Source: Uloborus plumipes (taxonomy: Eukaryota; Arthropoda; Arachnida; Araneae; Uloboridae). Taken from it: a stretch of DNA of 64,000 nucleotides. Position 1 is the first letter of the stretch. Each line of letters begins with the position of its first letter. The stretch lies in contig JAXGGA010005507.1 in NCBI GenBank assembly GCA_038373865.1, positions 1 through 64,000 of the forward strand, given 5' to 3'. The notes below the pieces were generated by a model, which made no database searches, was not told the origin of the DNA, and was given only the letters and a program-made list of their open reading frames with translations. Of this stretch, positions 11,515 to 22,057 are shown piece by piece. The position numbers were made by a program, and so were the translations under genes.

Positions 11515-12466
11515 CACTCCCGGCGAAGTCAAATTTCACTGCGTAGAGAAATCGTTTCCGAACCTTAATTGCTAAATGATTTTGAGTCCTTACGATGCAA
11601 CTTCTCTTAAAAAGTCTCTTAAAAATTCTTAAATACCCAACTGAGACACTCTGTATAACTAGGGGTAACCACCTTAACTATAGGGTATTTTTTAAACTTT
11701 GCCCCACCCTCTCGTCTTGGTCTCCAATGAGGACAAATACACTCTGTACGAAATTTCCCTTTATTTGTACAATTTTTAATGATGCCTCAAATGCCTTGAA
11801 TCTCAATTTTTTCTAAGCCTCTTTATTCTACTGGCTAGAAGTGTGGTATGTTTGAGTTATCTTTCATTTTTCCAAGATAAGCCACCGAAAATAGCAATTT
11901 TGAAATTGAGCATCTTTTTTAAAGTGAAAATGTAGCAAAGAAGTTTACAGAAATAATAAGTCGTATTAAGCAACATGCAGTAACAAAAGAAGTGGGGACA
12001 AACCTAGTAATTTCAATACCTAAATAAAAACGAATGTAATAAAACTGGAGGCGCCCAGCCCTAAAATCATGATACTTTTCGGTTCAGTAGTTCTCAGTTT
12101 TTATCTTTTCTGCTCAGAGTAACTTGAAATTGCATATTTCTTCAATTTTTTTTGAACAGAAATGGGGGGAGGGGGGGGGAACAGAAATGGGTTCCAGTTT
12201 CTAATAACCTTAATTTTTTTTTTAATGTTATACTTTGTATGAAACTAAATAATTACTTCTGTTCAGTAACTCAATCATATCTCTTAGCTTTAAACTAATT
12301 TAACATTTTGACATAAACAATATCAGTTATATTAGGGGGAAAATGCAGTGTATGGTTTGAAAAAACTCCGAATTTCTTAAACGAGCAATACTTTTGTCCA
12401 GTAATGTATTGTCGCAATTAAATATAAATGATAAAATGCATAAAACATCAGTGGAAAGTTTTGTTA
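11515..12466. other. AT-rich spacer with G-tract
   Basis: No gene recognised. A short duplication AACAGAAATGGG flanks a G-rich run near 12159-12191. Confidence 0.4.
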
Positions 12467-12468
12467 TA

Positions 12469-12660
12469 CAGTCGACTCTCAATATGACGACCATCTCTGT
12501 TCCTTAGAAAAAGGTCCTTATGGCGAGTGTCGCTATAAGAGGTAAAATAGGGTTATAAGGGTAATTTATAGAGACAAAGTTGGGACTTTTCCCACTGGTC
12601 GTCATAATGAGATAATGGGTCGTCTTTATAATGAGTGGTCATCCTAACGAGCGTCGACTG
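12469..12660. mobile_element. pogo/Tigger-like MITE
   Basis: 192 bp beginning CAGTCGACTCTCAATATGACG and ending with its imperfect inverse (GCGTCGACTG), flanked by TA at 12467-12468 and 12661-12662. Non-coding. Confidence 0.85.
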
Positions 12661-12662
12661 TA

Positions 12663-13325
12663 TATTTAAAGTACTGTAACTTAGTTAAGTGCGCAAAAAA
12701 GAGAAAATCTGTAGAATGCATAATATGGAAAGTAGTAGAATTAACTCTGAAAACCTGTAACGATTTCTAAAAGAAAAAGCGGTAGTGCTGGAAAGAGTCA
12801 ACAGCTTAAAAGTGTTGCTCTCCCCTCCCTCTAACCTCAAGAAGCTCAACAAAACTCATCTGACAAAACCTGAGCCTCATTTGAAATTCAGGTCGAAACG
12901 TGCTTACATAAAACGATGGCGATATTACTGGAATGGAGAAGAGATTTGGCTGTCCAAGCCAGTAACGTCAGAAATTTAAATATTTCCGCACAAACCCCTA
13001 AATCCTAATCACTATGCATGACTTCATTTTGGGAAATAAATTAAATATTGAAGATGCATGCAAATTAGACAGTTGCTTACATATGCTAACAAATGTGTGT
13101 ACTTAAACACGTCATCGGTCTTTTAATCATTTAGCAGTTTGCGAAGATGTCATAACAGGTAACTTTTTCTTCTGCCTAAAGATATTTTATAAATGACGTT
13201 GACAGTAAAAACGGAATAATTTGCTACTTGAAAAGCTATGTTTAATCTTATTAGATAATTTATTTTTACTGCTACTTTAAAGCTTCCTGTGATGTATATG
13301 CATTCACACAGTGTTAGGGAAATGT
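12663..13325. other. AT-rich spacer
   Basis: A 64-codon plus-strand frame at 12785-12979 is basic and of unknown identity. Nothing else was seen. Confidence 0.35.
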
Positions 13326-13901
13326 GGGGCAAAGTGAAACGGTGAGGATACCTTACCCTTTTCGAACTTATCGAACTGAAAATTTGTGCTCAAATTTCGG
13401 TACATAAAAAAAGAACAGTGAATTTTTATATAAAACTTGTATTGAAATAATATTTTTTATCTTGGCGGTACATTTTTATAAGAAGAAAAAGGAGAAAAAA
13501 AACTATTAAGGGGTGATGTTTACTTTACCCCATGTGTAGAGCAAAGTGAAAATTGATATGTTTATGATGAAATAATTTCTAATTTATTAGTAAAAATGTA
13601 TTGCATCAAATGAATGAATACATAAACGGATAAATTAATACTTAAGGGCGATTCTCTGTAAACTGGTAATTCACTGTCCGGACCGAGTATTTTAAAAATA
13701 ATAAAGTGTAATAAAGTAATTATCGCTCTTAATACAAGTAAAGCATTAATACTTTGTGGCCAAATTGTATTTGGAGTGATAACAATTTAATATTTTTTTC
13801 TAGAAATTATCTAAGCACCAAAAACACAGTCCCCTGGCTGTCCCAATCCCATAGTCTAACTGTTAAAGATAGTATTTCAAAAAACCTATTAACACTACAT
13901 A

Positions 13902-15322
13902 CACTGCTCGACATTGAAAATGCAACACCAAGAAGGAGTGGTCAGAAATTCATGCAAATTTTACCGTAGACGCACGTCACTGAGTTATGCAAATGATATG
14001 AAATGCGCAGCTCTCCCACGCACGTGAAGTAAGATATAAGAGAATGAAGTTGAAAAGTGGGCTATGTTCATGTTGGTTTTTCTGCCAGACTAATTATCGG
14101 AGAAATTTGGTTTTTGTCTCGAAGGATACGTGTGATAGGAGGAAATGCCACGCCGTCCTCAACGAAGACACTTCCAGCATATAGACGACTTTACAAGGGG
14201 TATGGTGATCGGACTGAGAAGGGGAGGTTGGTCCATACGTCAAATTGCAGCTGATACCCACATGGATGCAAGCACTGTGCATCGGCTGTGTCGGAGATGG
14301 TTGGAAAGAGGAAATGTAGCAACATTGAGGGGTGCAGGTGCAGCCAGAGTGACGTCAGACCGCTTGGATCGACGGATTCACCGACAAGCTGTGGCGGACC
14401 CGCAAGTTACTTGTACGTCGATTCTGCAGCACGTGCAAGGTACCCTGGATGTTCCTGTGTCGACCAGAACCATTTCCCGTCGACTGGTTGCACGTGGCCT
14501 GCAATCACGGCGCCCGCTAAGAAGACTGCCATTGACCTCACAGCACAGACTCCAACGTTTGGAATGGTGCCAGACCAGAGCGACGTGGATGGCAGAATGG
14601 CAAACCGTAGTGTTCTCAGATGAATCCCGTTTCTGTTTGTCCAGCGATGGTCATCGCATACGTTGTGTGGCGTCGACGTGGAGAAAGATCGAATCCGGCA
14701 GTAACTGTGGAACGCCCCACAGCGCGACAACGTGGCATAATGGTTTGGAGCGCTATTGCATACAATTCCGTATCACCTCTAGTTCGTATTCGGGGCACTA
14801 TGACGGCCCAACGATATGTAGATAATGTACTGCGGCCGGTGGCAATCCCCTACCTTCAGGGTCTGCCAAATGCAATTTTTCAACAGGATAACGCCCGGCC
14901 TCACAGTGCTCGAATCAGCCAACATGCTCTACGAGGTGTACAGATGCTTTCCTGGCCACCATACTCTCCTGACTTGTCACCAATCGAACATGTGTGGGAC
15001 GTGATTGGACGCCGTTTGCAGAACCTGTCACTGCCTCGTTCAGAGGACGAACTGTGGCAAATGGTTGAAAGGGAATGGAGTGCCATCCCTCAGGACACCA
15101 TCCGCAGGCTTATTGACTCCATGCCTAGACGTGTTTCTTCGTGCATCGCTGTCCGCGGTGGTCCTACTTCTTACTGAGCCGACGCCGTCCTCGCTCTAAA
15201 TTTTGCTTATTTATTTTGAAATAAATATCACTTATTGTTCCATGCTGTCTCTGTCTTCTTACCAAATTTCATCAATTTCTGACCACTCCTTCTTGGTGTT
15301 GCATTTTCAATGTCGAGCAGTG
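13902..15322 (+). mobile_element. Tc1-like DNA transposon, copy 2
   Basis: 1421 bp with the same 49-bp inverted ends as copy 1 and TA at 13900-13901 and 15323-15324. It exceeds copy 1 by exactly two bases: the base lost in copy 1 and the base gained here, so the ancestor was 1420 bp. Confidence 0.96.
14145..15177 (+). pseudogene. Tc1-like transposase, different frameshift
   Basis: Same gene as at 373-1403, with a few substitutions. An extra T near 14662-14664 (just after HRIR, behind the FSDESRF block) shifts the frame. The downstream frame carries an intact join at the position broken in copy 1, then QQDNARPH, SPDLSPIEH and the stop at 15175-15177. Each copy is therefore intact where the other is broken, and neither encodes a full enzyme alone. 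Both show 32 residues between the second Asp and the Glu. The Arg in QQDNARPH is Pro in copy 1, which may itself impair that copy. Confidence 0.93.
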
Positions 15323-15485
15323 TATATTTGGCAATAATATCTAAAAATAGAACAATGAAGCTATATTTTTCTTATGAAATAAGGTATAATTACGTATTTC
15401 TAAAACTTAAAATTGTCATGTAAATTCTGTCCGGAGTTAACAGTCCCCTGCAACAAATTCAAAGCTGTAACACGAAAAATCTATG

Positions 15486-15631
15486 AGGGCCCTGCTCCAC
15501 ATCAGCAGAAAACGTGACCGAAACCGAAGGCAGAAACCGAAAATCCGGGTACTTTCCATAGGAATACCATTTAATCCGTTTTACGTTTCTGCTTTATTTT
15601 TCTGCTTTACGTCAATGTGGAGCAGGGCCCT
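15486..15631. mobile_element. MITE with AGGGCCCTGCTCCACAT ends
   Basis: 146 bp with 17-bp perfect inverted ends. No target duplication recognised. Non-coding. Confidence 0.7.
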
Positions 15632-16390
15632 GTCTTTTGCAAATTCTTTTTGGCATGAAGTTTAAAGTAATCAGTGTGAATTTGCCGAAATCGCCGAGAA
15701 CGGTGTTGAAACGCTACTTTACTTAGTTTGAGAGTCACATTTGTGATGAAAATATGCATCAGGGTCGTTGCGAAAACAGTCCTCTGGGAAGTGATTTTAT
15801 TAATGTCAATTAATTTAATGATAAAACATATTAGTTATTATGTCCACGATTTGTGCCTAAATTTATAGGTAGTCTCGCAACTAATTATGTTCGAATAGTT
15901 TTGCAGATATTACACAACAAAGAGCAAAACACGGTCACCTGGCACAGTCCCCTGCCTAGTTATACTAGGCGGGGGACTTACCCCCTATCATGATTTATCA
16001 GAAAAACACAAACTTCAGTTGGCCCTCTTTCAAACCAAAGTAATAGATTCATTTTCTGAGCAATAGTCTTATAATTATACGAACATTTCAAAAAACCGAG
16101 CCCGAACAGATTTCGTGTGAAAAATGACGAGTTTACAGAGAATCGCCTTTAATGAAACAATAAAAGAGTACATAAATGAGTTAACGAATAAATAGGTAAA
16201 TTTATAAGAAAATAAACGTAAGCAAATTTAATGATGAATACATACGTAAGCGAATTATTAAATAAAAGAGTGAAAGAATAAATAAGTAAATCAATAGTTA
16301 AGGTAAAGTACATAAATGAAGTGTGAATCAATAAATAAACGATTTGTTAAATATATGACTAATTAAATGAAATTGACGATCTTACTTCGA

Positions 16391-16644
16391 TCACAAGCAT
16401 TGGACAAAAACCGAACGATCCTAAAGTTGACGAAATTTGTACTGCACAAATTTTAAAAATTACTTTAGAGCTATTTAATTTTTTCCTGAAATTAACAATA
16501 GGTTTTATAGAATAACTGAAATATTGCTTTTGTAGGTAGATTTACAATAGGTAGAAACAGAGATCATTAAAACAACTAACTTTAATTACGTAGGACAGGG
16601 AAATAACTTTACATAGACTCGACATAATCTACGTTTTGCTTGTC
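16391..16644. other. short spacer
   Basis: Nothing recognised. Confidence 0.4.
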
Positions 16645-16878
16645 TTTAGGGGGAAACGTCGTACCAACAGCGGCACCGTCTGAAGGGTGCCACTTGAATC
16701 CTTATGGCCCCCTTGAAGGTGCCGTTTGGCTTTATGTAGCACCGTATGACGCCTTAATGGTAACCACATGGCACCCCGAAGATGCCATAGGAAGCCAAAT
16801 GGCGCTTTTAAGGTGCGATAGGGAGTCAACTGGCACCCTTCAAGCGGTGCCACTGTTAGTACGACGTTTCACCCTAAA
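16645..16878. mobile_element. fold-back element rich in GGTGCCA
   Basis: Starts TTTAGGGGGAAACGTCGTAC and ends with a close inverse. The arms run about 80 bp with few mismatches and contain reiterated GGTGCCA and CCTTATGGC motifs. The frames across it exist on both strands because the unit is nearly palindromic. Confidence 0.75.
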
Positions 16879-17446
16879 AGGAGTCATGTGCAACCTGTAG
16901 TTTTTTCAGAAAAGCAAAATTTACTGATTATAATTACCTTTACTATTACGTGTTTCTAATGTCATCTCGAAAAAAAAAAAAACCGGATTTAAATTTTATT
17001 TGTGTTTAGAAGTTTCCCTAATATGAGATTGGCAATCAAGGTCGACATTTTTATTTTGCTTTTTGCTACCAAATAACAAAAAAAAAAAAAAAAAAAAAAA
17101 GCCTGTTTCAGCTTTGAAATAAAATTTTGTCATCCTAAAATTCAGTTGAATAAACAGTGACTAATTTTCTATTAAAATAAGCTTCACTTTGATTCAATTT
17201 ATTGATCGCTAACATACGCGGTAACGTTGTGTCTGAGGAAAACTACTTTTTGTTTTGATTATTCAATTTTCTACTTCTGGCTGCAAAAACACTAAAAATA
17301 ATTTCATAATCTGTGAAAAGGTCTTACTTTTCAATTCTAGAATTGTTTATAGTGTATTAGCGTTTTAGAAAGGAAAATTTACACTGCTTCTGTAGGCCTT
17401 AATGTAAAAAAAAAATGAATTGTTTAAAGAATACCTTTGAAATGAC
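16879..17446. other. AT-rich spacer with poly-A tracts
   Basis: Homopolymer A runs near 16969-16982 and 17079-17100. No gene recognised. Confidence 0.4.
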
Positions 17447-17450
17447 TTAA

Positions 17451-18692
17451 CCCTCGTGGGTCCCTCCCATTTCGGTACCACTCAAGAGCCTTGGGGTAAT
17501 AAATGACCCCAATGTTTCCTTTCATTAATTGATTATGGTTATTGAACGTTACATGCATTTTTGAAATTCACACTTTTAAATGATTAAAAAAATTAAACAA
17601 AAGACGCAATCAAAGTAAAAAATTTAGTTCATGCGTTAAAAATAATAACTTAAGAGCAAAACTTACAATAACTGTACATTTATTTGCAACTCTTACAGAC
17701 TGAAACAAATGATTTTTGCAAGTGCATTTCAAACACTTATAACATTTTCGCTACATTTTCTATCGAGCTCTCTAAGACAAAAGTTCCAACTCCCTCTTTT
17801 TTTTTTTGGCATTAGTCTTGCTTCCACTCATATTTGTATGAGTGGAATATATTTTTTTGTAGGATCTATATTTGAGATTTCTGAACAATTGCTGCGGCTG
17901 CTTAAATTTTTGGGAGAAATTTTCTGTTATGTAGTGCAGGTTTTATTAGTTCATAACCTAATTCTTCCAGAATTTTTTTTGAAAGCATACATTTAGGCGA
18001 ACCGCTTCTCGATGTAAAGAATTGATTATTGTCACTACTTGAATCAGAGTATGATGATGATTCATTATTCAATGATAAGAACGTTGGAAAAATATCAGCA
18101 TCACTTATATCAGAAATGACTTCTTCAATACCAGATTATTCTAATAAACCAAGGTTTTTTCTTTCTCAATTAGGGAGCGTGCTTTCCCCTCAGTTTACTT
18201 CATAATCGATATGTATTAACACTTACAAGCATAAAAATATAGAAAAAAAATTCTTATCAAAATGATATGCCAAGCAATATCAAAACGGTCTAACCAAAAG
18301 TGAAAAGGCTGAAGTGAAAAAATAAGACTGCACTTTAGAGCAAAATGGACCATGTGCTAACCATTTAGCGGTGAAAATATGAAACAGAAATGATATTGAA
18401 TATTTAGTGTGTCCATTGATCAATTGCTGAAAAGGTGGGCATGATAAGAACAGAAGAGTTGCTAAGCAAACCAAATATTGTGTCTGGGGTCGCCAGTGAC
18501 CCCAAGGATCTTGCGTGTAAAAAATGCAACTTCGGTTGAAATAAAATTAAACAAAAACAAAAGCATTATTTTGTATAAAAAACTAAAGGAATAAAAGTCA
18601 CAAAATGCCATTAAAATCAAATGGTTCATTAACAAGATGTATTCAACAGAAATTGCATTGGAGTCATATATGACCCCAGGGACCCACGAGGG
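17451..18692 (-). mobile_element. piggyBac-like element, internally deleted
   Basis: Ends CCCTCGTGGGTCCCT and GGGACCCACGAGGG are inverted and sit in TTAA targets (17447-17450 and 18693-18696). 1242 bp. On the minus strand remnants of a transposase are visible (separate entry). TTAA targeting plus these remnants identify piggyBac. Confidence 0.9.
17690..18180 (-). pseudogene. piggyBac-like transposase remnant
   Basis: Minus-strand reading gives an acidic stretch (VISDISDADIFP, then SSSYSDSSSDNN) typical of piggyBac N-termini. A segment KKILEELGYELIKPALHNR then resembles the region before the C-terminal Cys-rich domain, and a Cys/His block KCLKCTCKNH resembles the domain itself. Stops and frameshifts intervene and the catalytic DDE core is missing. 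Family assignment relies mainly on the ends and TTAA; the peptide resemblance is supporting inference. Confidence 0.6.
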
Positions 18693-18999
18693 TTAATCGA
18701 AAAATCTTTTTTAGCACATTATAAGGTCCCTGCAATTGAAGTTCGTTATTAAAAATCTGTCTTTTAGTGGAGATTCTAGACCACATTCGAATTTTCCCAT
18801 AGGTGCAAATGGTTTCGTTCTTTCTTTCCTTTTTTTTTTTCAAATGTTCAAAACTGAATGAAACATTTAAGAAATAATAAAATGGCTGACAAAAAATAAA
18901 CATGATAATGAAATGCTATGATCGAGATAGTTTCGTGTATAAAAATGTTTTGAATCCATTTATTCCCGTGAAGGTTTTTGGTATAGGCGGGGTGGACAG

Positions 19000-19634
19000 T
19001 AGGGTGGGGCGAAAAATAAAAAGTTTTTCAGATCAACTTCTAATAGTTGCCAAAAGTTGTCTTTAGTGATAGTTAGCTTTTGTGCAAAATTTGAGAAAAA
19101 TCGGTTAATATCTTCAGGGGGCGCTGCGATCGCAAAGTTTTATCATAGCTTTTATCGGGATTTTATGGTTAAAATATGAAAAACAATGCCGTTAGCTAAT
19201 CTCATCGCATTTTTTTTACTCATAAGATATATTCATGCACTCAAAGCAAATGATGTAACTCACAAACATTATTTTATGATATATTTATATTTCAAGCATT
19301 TAAAAAGAAACAAAAACGTGAAAAATAGTGATTCTTTTTAAATATAAATATATCATATAAAATGATGTTTGTGAGTCATTTTATATGCTTTTAATGCATG
19401 AAAACATCTTTTGAGTAAAATAAAAGCAAGGAGACCAGCTAAAGGCATTCTTTTTGATATTTTAACCATAAAATCCATAACAAAGCTATGGTAAAACTTT
19501 ACGATCGCAGCGCCCCCTGAAGATATTAACCTATTTTTCTCAAATTTTGCACAAAAGCTAACTATCACCAAAGACAACTTTTGGCAACTATTAGAAGTTG
19601 ATCTGAAAAACTTTCTATTTTTCGCCCCACCCTA
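19000..19634. mobile_element. hAT-type fold-back MITE with long arms
   Basis: 635 bp, starting TAGGGTGGGGCGAAAAATA and ending with its inverse, flanked by the exact 8-bp duplication GTGGACAG (18992-18999 and 19635-19642). The two arms pair over roughly 280 bp with scattered mismatches, leaving a short centre near 19290-19340. Frames on both strands mirror one another and are not genes. Confidence 0.92.
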
Positions 19635-19642
19635 GTGGACAG

Positions 19643-19857
19643 GTTGGCAGGTAGTTTTCCATCCTTAAGGTCTCCTTCCGTATTTTCATTTTCCATTATC
19701 AGTTTGTTACGACTCGCCGTCAGAGGGGGCATTCTGGGGCTATATAAGAGCTGCACTTCTTGGAAGATCCGTTTTCGTTGAAGTTTATGTTCAATGTTCT
19801 GTTCATCACCTAAAGGGTGCCAGCTAACCCTTATAATTCTGGAAACGGGCAAACTGC
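19643..19857. other. short unannotated spacer
   Basis: Less AT-rich than its surroundings, including GTCTCCTTCCG and CGACTCGCCGTCAGAGG. No gene recognised. Confidence 0.3.
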
Positions 19858-19865
19858 CTTGCTAC

Positions 19866-21010
19866 TAGGGATGCACCGATAAGCAAATTGGCCGATTACC
19901 GATTACCGATTAATCGGCGAATGAGAATCGGCCGATTAATCGGCAGAGTAGATTAATGTTCGGGTTTATTATTTTTAATATTACCAATTTCACCCTCACT
20001 GTTTTTTAACTTTCTAATACAATTCCGATTTTTAGAAATGGTTACTTATTTGTTTTTGACAAAAGATTTGTTTTTCTCCATTTTTCCATGTTAAATAATT
20101 TCAAAATTTTATCAACTTCCTTTGAAATTTTAAAAATATTTTTGTAAATAAAATTACATTAACACACTAGACATAATAGTTATTAAAACAAATGGCGAAG
20201 GGGGAGCTGTGATGAGCACTTTTATTTAGGGGTGTTCTTAATTTAAATTTATTTTTCAACTATAAGTAGCCATTTAATTCAAGACATTTGTTCTTTGAAA
20301 ATTAGAGGTTATTTAAAAGCAATATGCTAAAGAGTAAAATATCGAGACATGAAAAATGTTGCAACATTGTCTATAAGTGTAGATTTATTCAGAATAGGAA
20401 TATTAAATTATTAAATAATTTATATCAACTGAGAGGCAACTTATTATTATTATTGTTATTTTGTATTTCATTCTTTGAATTATTTATTTTGTTTTTACTC
20501 ACTACACTTTCGTAACACGTGTAATTCTTGTGTTTGCAGAAAATTATTTATTTCTTGTTTATAAATTTATCCATCGTAATATTGTGTTCAAACATCGTTA
20601 AATTAATTTTATTTAAAACATCTTTTCCGCCCGTTGATCAGCAAAATTTGACTGATTATAAATGAAATAAATATTCATGTTTTTGAATTCCAGCTTAAAA
20701 TTTCAGGAATTTGCAGAGGGTTATCTTTTAATATTCCAATCAGTTTTACGTTTGTTTTTACGGTTAACTATTTGTTTTGTTTTTACTCTGTACACACTTT
20801 CATACTGTATGTTATAGTAAAGGTTTCAGAAAATTACATTTGTTCTCTGTTAGTAAAACAATTTATCATAATTTCTTGGTGAAGGTATACTTTAAAAGGT
20901 AATATAAATTTTTTTCAAAAATCACCGATTATTTGCCGATTATTAATAATCGGCAAAGTGGCCGATTATGTCCAATTAATCGGCACTGCCGATTAATCGG
21001 TGCATCCCTA
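19866..21010 (+). mobile_element. non-autonomous hAT (GCCGATTAATCGGC family), copy 1
   Basis: 1145 bp with ends TAGGGATGCACCGAT and its inverse, flanked by the exact 8-bp duplication CTTGCTAC (19858-19865, 21011-21018). Subterminal regions carry repeated CCGATTA half-sites and GCCGATTAATCGGC palindromes. No transposase. Other copies: 30930-33854 (split) and 49498-50832 (inverted, split). Confidence 0.95.
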
Positions 21011-21018
21011 CTTGCTAC

Positions 21019-22029
21019 AGTAATTTATTTTAAAGTTTTAATAAATCTTTAGTTTTATACTGTGTAATGCATTGGAACCACCGAACGCTAGCTACAAGGG
21101 GATTAAAAAGCTGTTTTTTTACAGTTTGCTTTTATAAATTATTTTCAGCTTGTTTTTCATACATATTTATTTTTGCTACATTTCCGCAATGTTCCAAACC
21201 TGCTTCCGTACTTTTTAGAAACCTTTACAGGAAATAAAGATAAACATAAGAAACATTAAAAACAAAATGAGACACAAAATTTATATTTGGAATTAAATCG
21301 AAATGCATCAAGATATGCTGAAATCTAATGACGCACACAAATCTAATTATTAAAGAACCTTTCTCTGGTCCTTATATGCTTTATGCCAAGTATCACCAAT
21401 AAGAAGTAAAAGTTTGTGAGAGATGAAAACGGAGGTAATAGAAAAGAAAGTACATCCTCTATTTTATGGATGCATTTTCATCAGAATATCCTTTGAAATC
21501 CGAGCTCCGTTCTGAAAATATTGCATTATTTTCCCTAACATGAATAGGAAGATTGCTAAAAATAAACTTATTGCAAGCTCTCTTGATATTGACTCTGTCC
21601 GTCTAGAGGCTCTTTTGGGTACTCGAACATTTTATTTCCCTACAGCTTAGCGTTTCCAAGAAGTTTGATGCCTTTGCATTAAATTTCTATTTTAGTAGTG
21701 AAATTGAGTTTATAACTTCAATATTAAAAATTATTAGATTCCCGATTCTGCAGGAGTTTTTTAGAGTGAGGAGAGGTAATCTCTTACTGTCGTACATGCT
21801 CTCGAGAAAGCAGGCAACCAAAATGAAAACAGCATAAATAGTCTACACCATGGTGAAACTGAAAAACTAACGTAAATAAAGTACGAAAGAATAATGTCTG
21901 ATCTTCTTAGGTAAAACCTTCCGCTTATTTACGCATGCGTCAGGTCTTCTCTGATATTACTGAAATAGTGGTGTTAGGTTCGTTTATAATGAAGGGAAGA
22001 ATAATAAAAGCAATTTGAGCCGTATCAAA
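21019..22029. other. intergenic or intronic, nothing recognised
   Basis: About 1 kb without a convincing open frame, repeat end or RNA gene. Confidence 0.4.
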
Positions 22030-22057
22030 CAACGTGGGACGATGCTAATTTCAAATA

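Larger units (their letters stand above)
13646..16148. mobile_element. TTAA-flanked piggyBac-like element carrying Tc1-like copy 2
   Basis: Inverted ends GGGCGATTCTCTGTAAACT (13646-13664) and its near-exact inverse ending at 16148 are bounded by TTAA at 13642-13645 and 16149-16152. The relative of the host repeat at 59 kb has a single TTAA at the matching place. No transposase seen. Inside are the Tc1-like element, a MITE at 15486-15631 and three copies of CAGTCCCCTG (13827, 15441, 15945), the last forming a 15-bp-arm hairpin at 15946-15978. Confidence 0.8.
13326..16390. mobile_element. repeat with GGGGCAAAGTGAAA end, split by nested insertions
   Basis: The left arm (13326-13645) and a degraded right arm (16149-about 16390) align with the uninterrupted relative at 59070-59573: same GCAAAGTGAAA end, same AATGAATGARTACATAAA interior. 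Between the arms sits the TTAA-flanked element 13646-16148. No coding capacity seen. The right boundary is uncertain. Confidence 0.65.

Noticed and set aside
16079..16344. Long runs of AAATAAATRA words as a separate satellite
   Set aside because: They align with the interior of the CAAAGTG-ended repeat at 59.3 kb, so they belong to that element.
16640..16900. Overlapping frames on both strands
   Set aside because: Mirror images produced by the fold-back structure.
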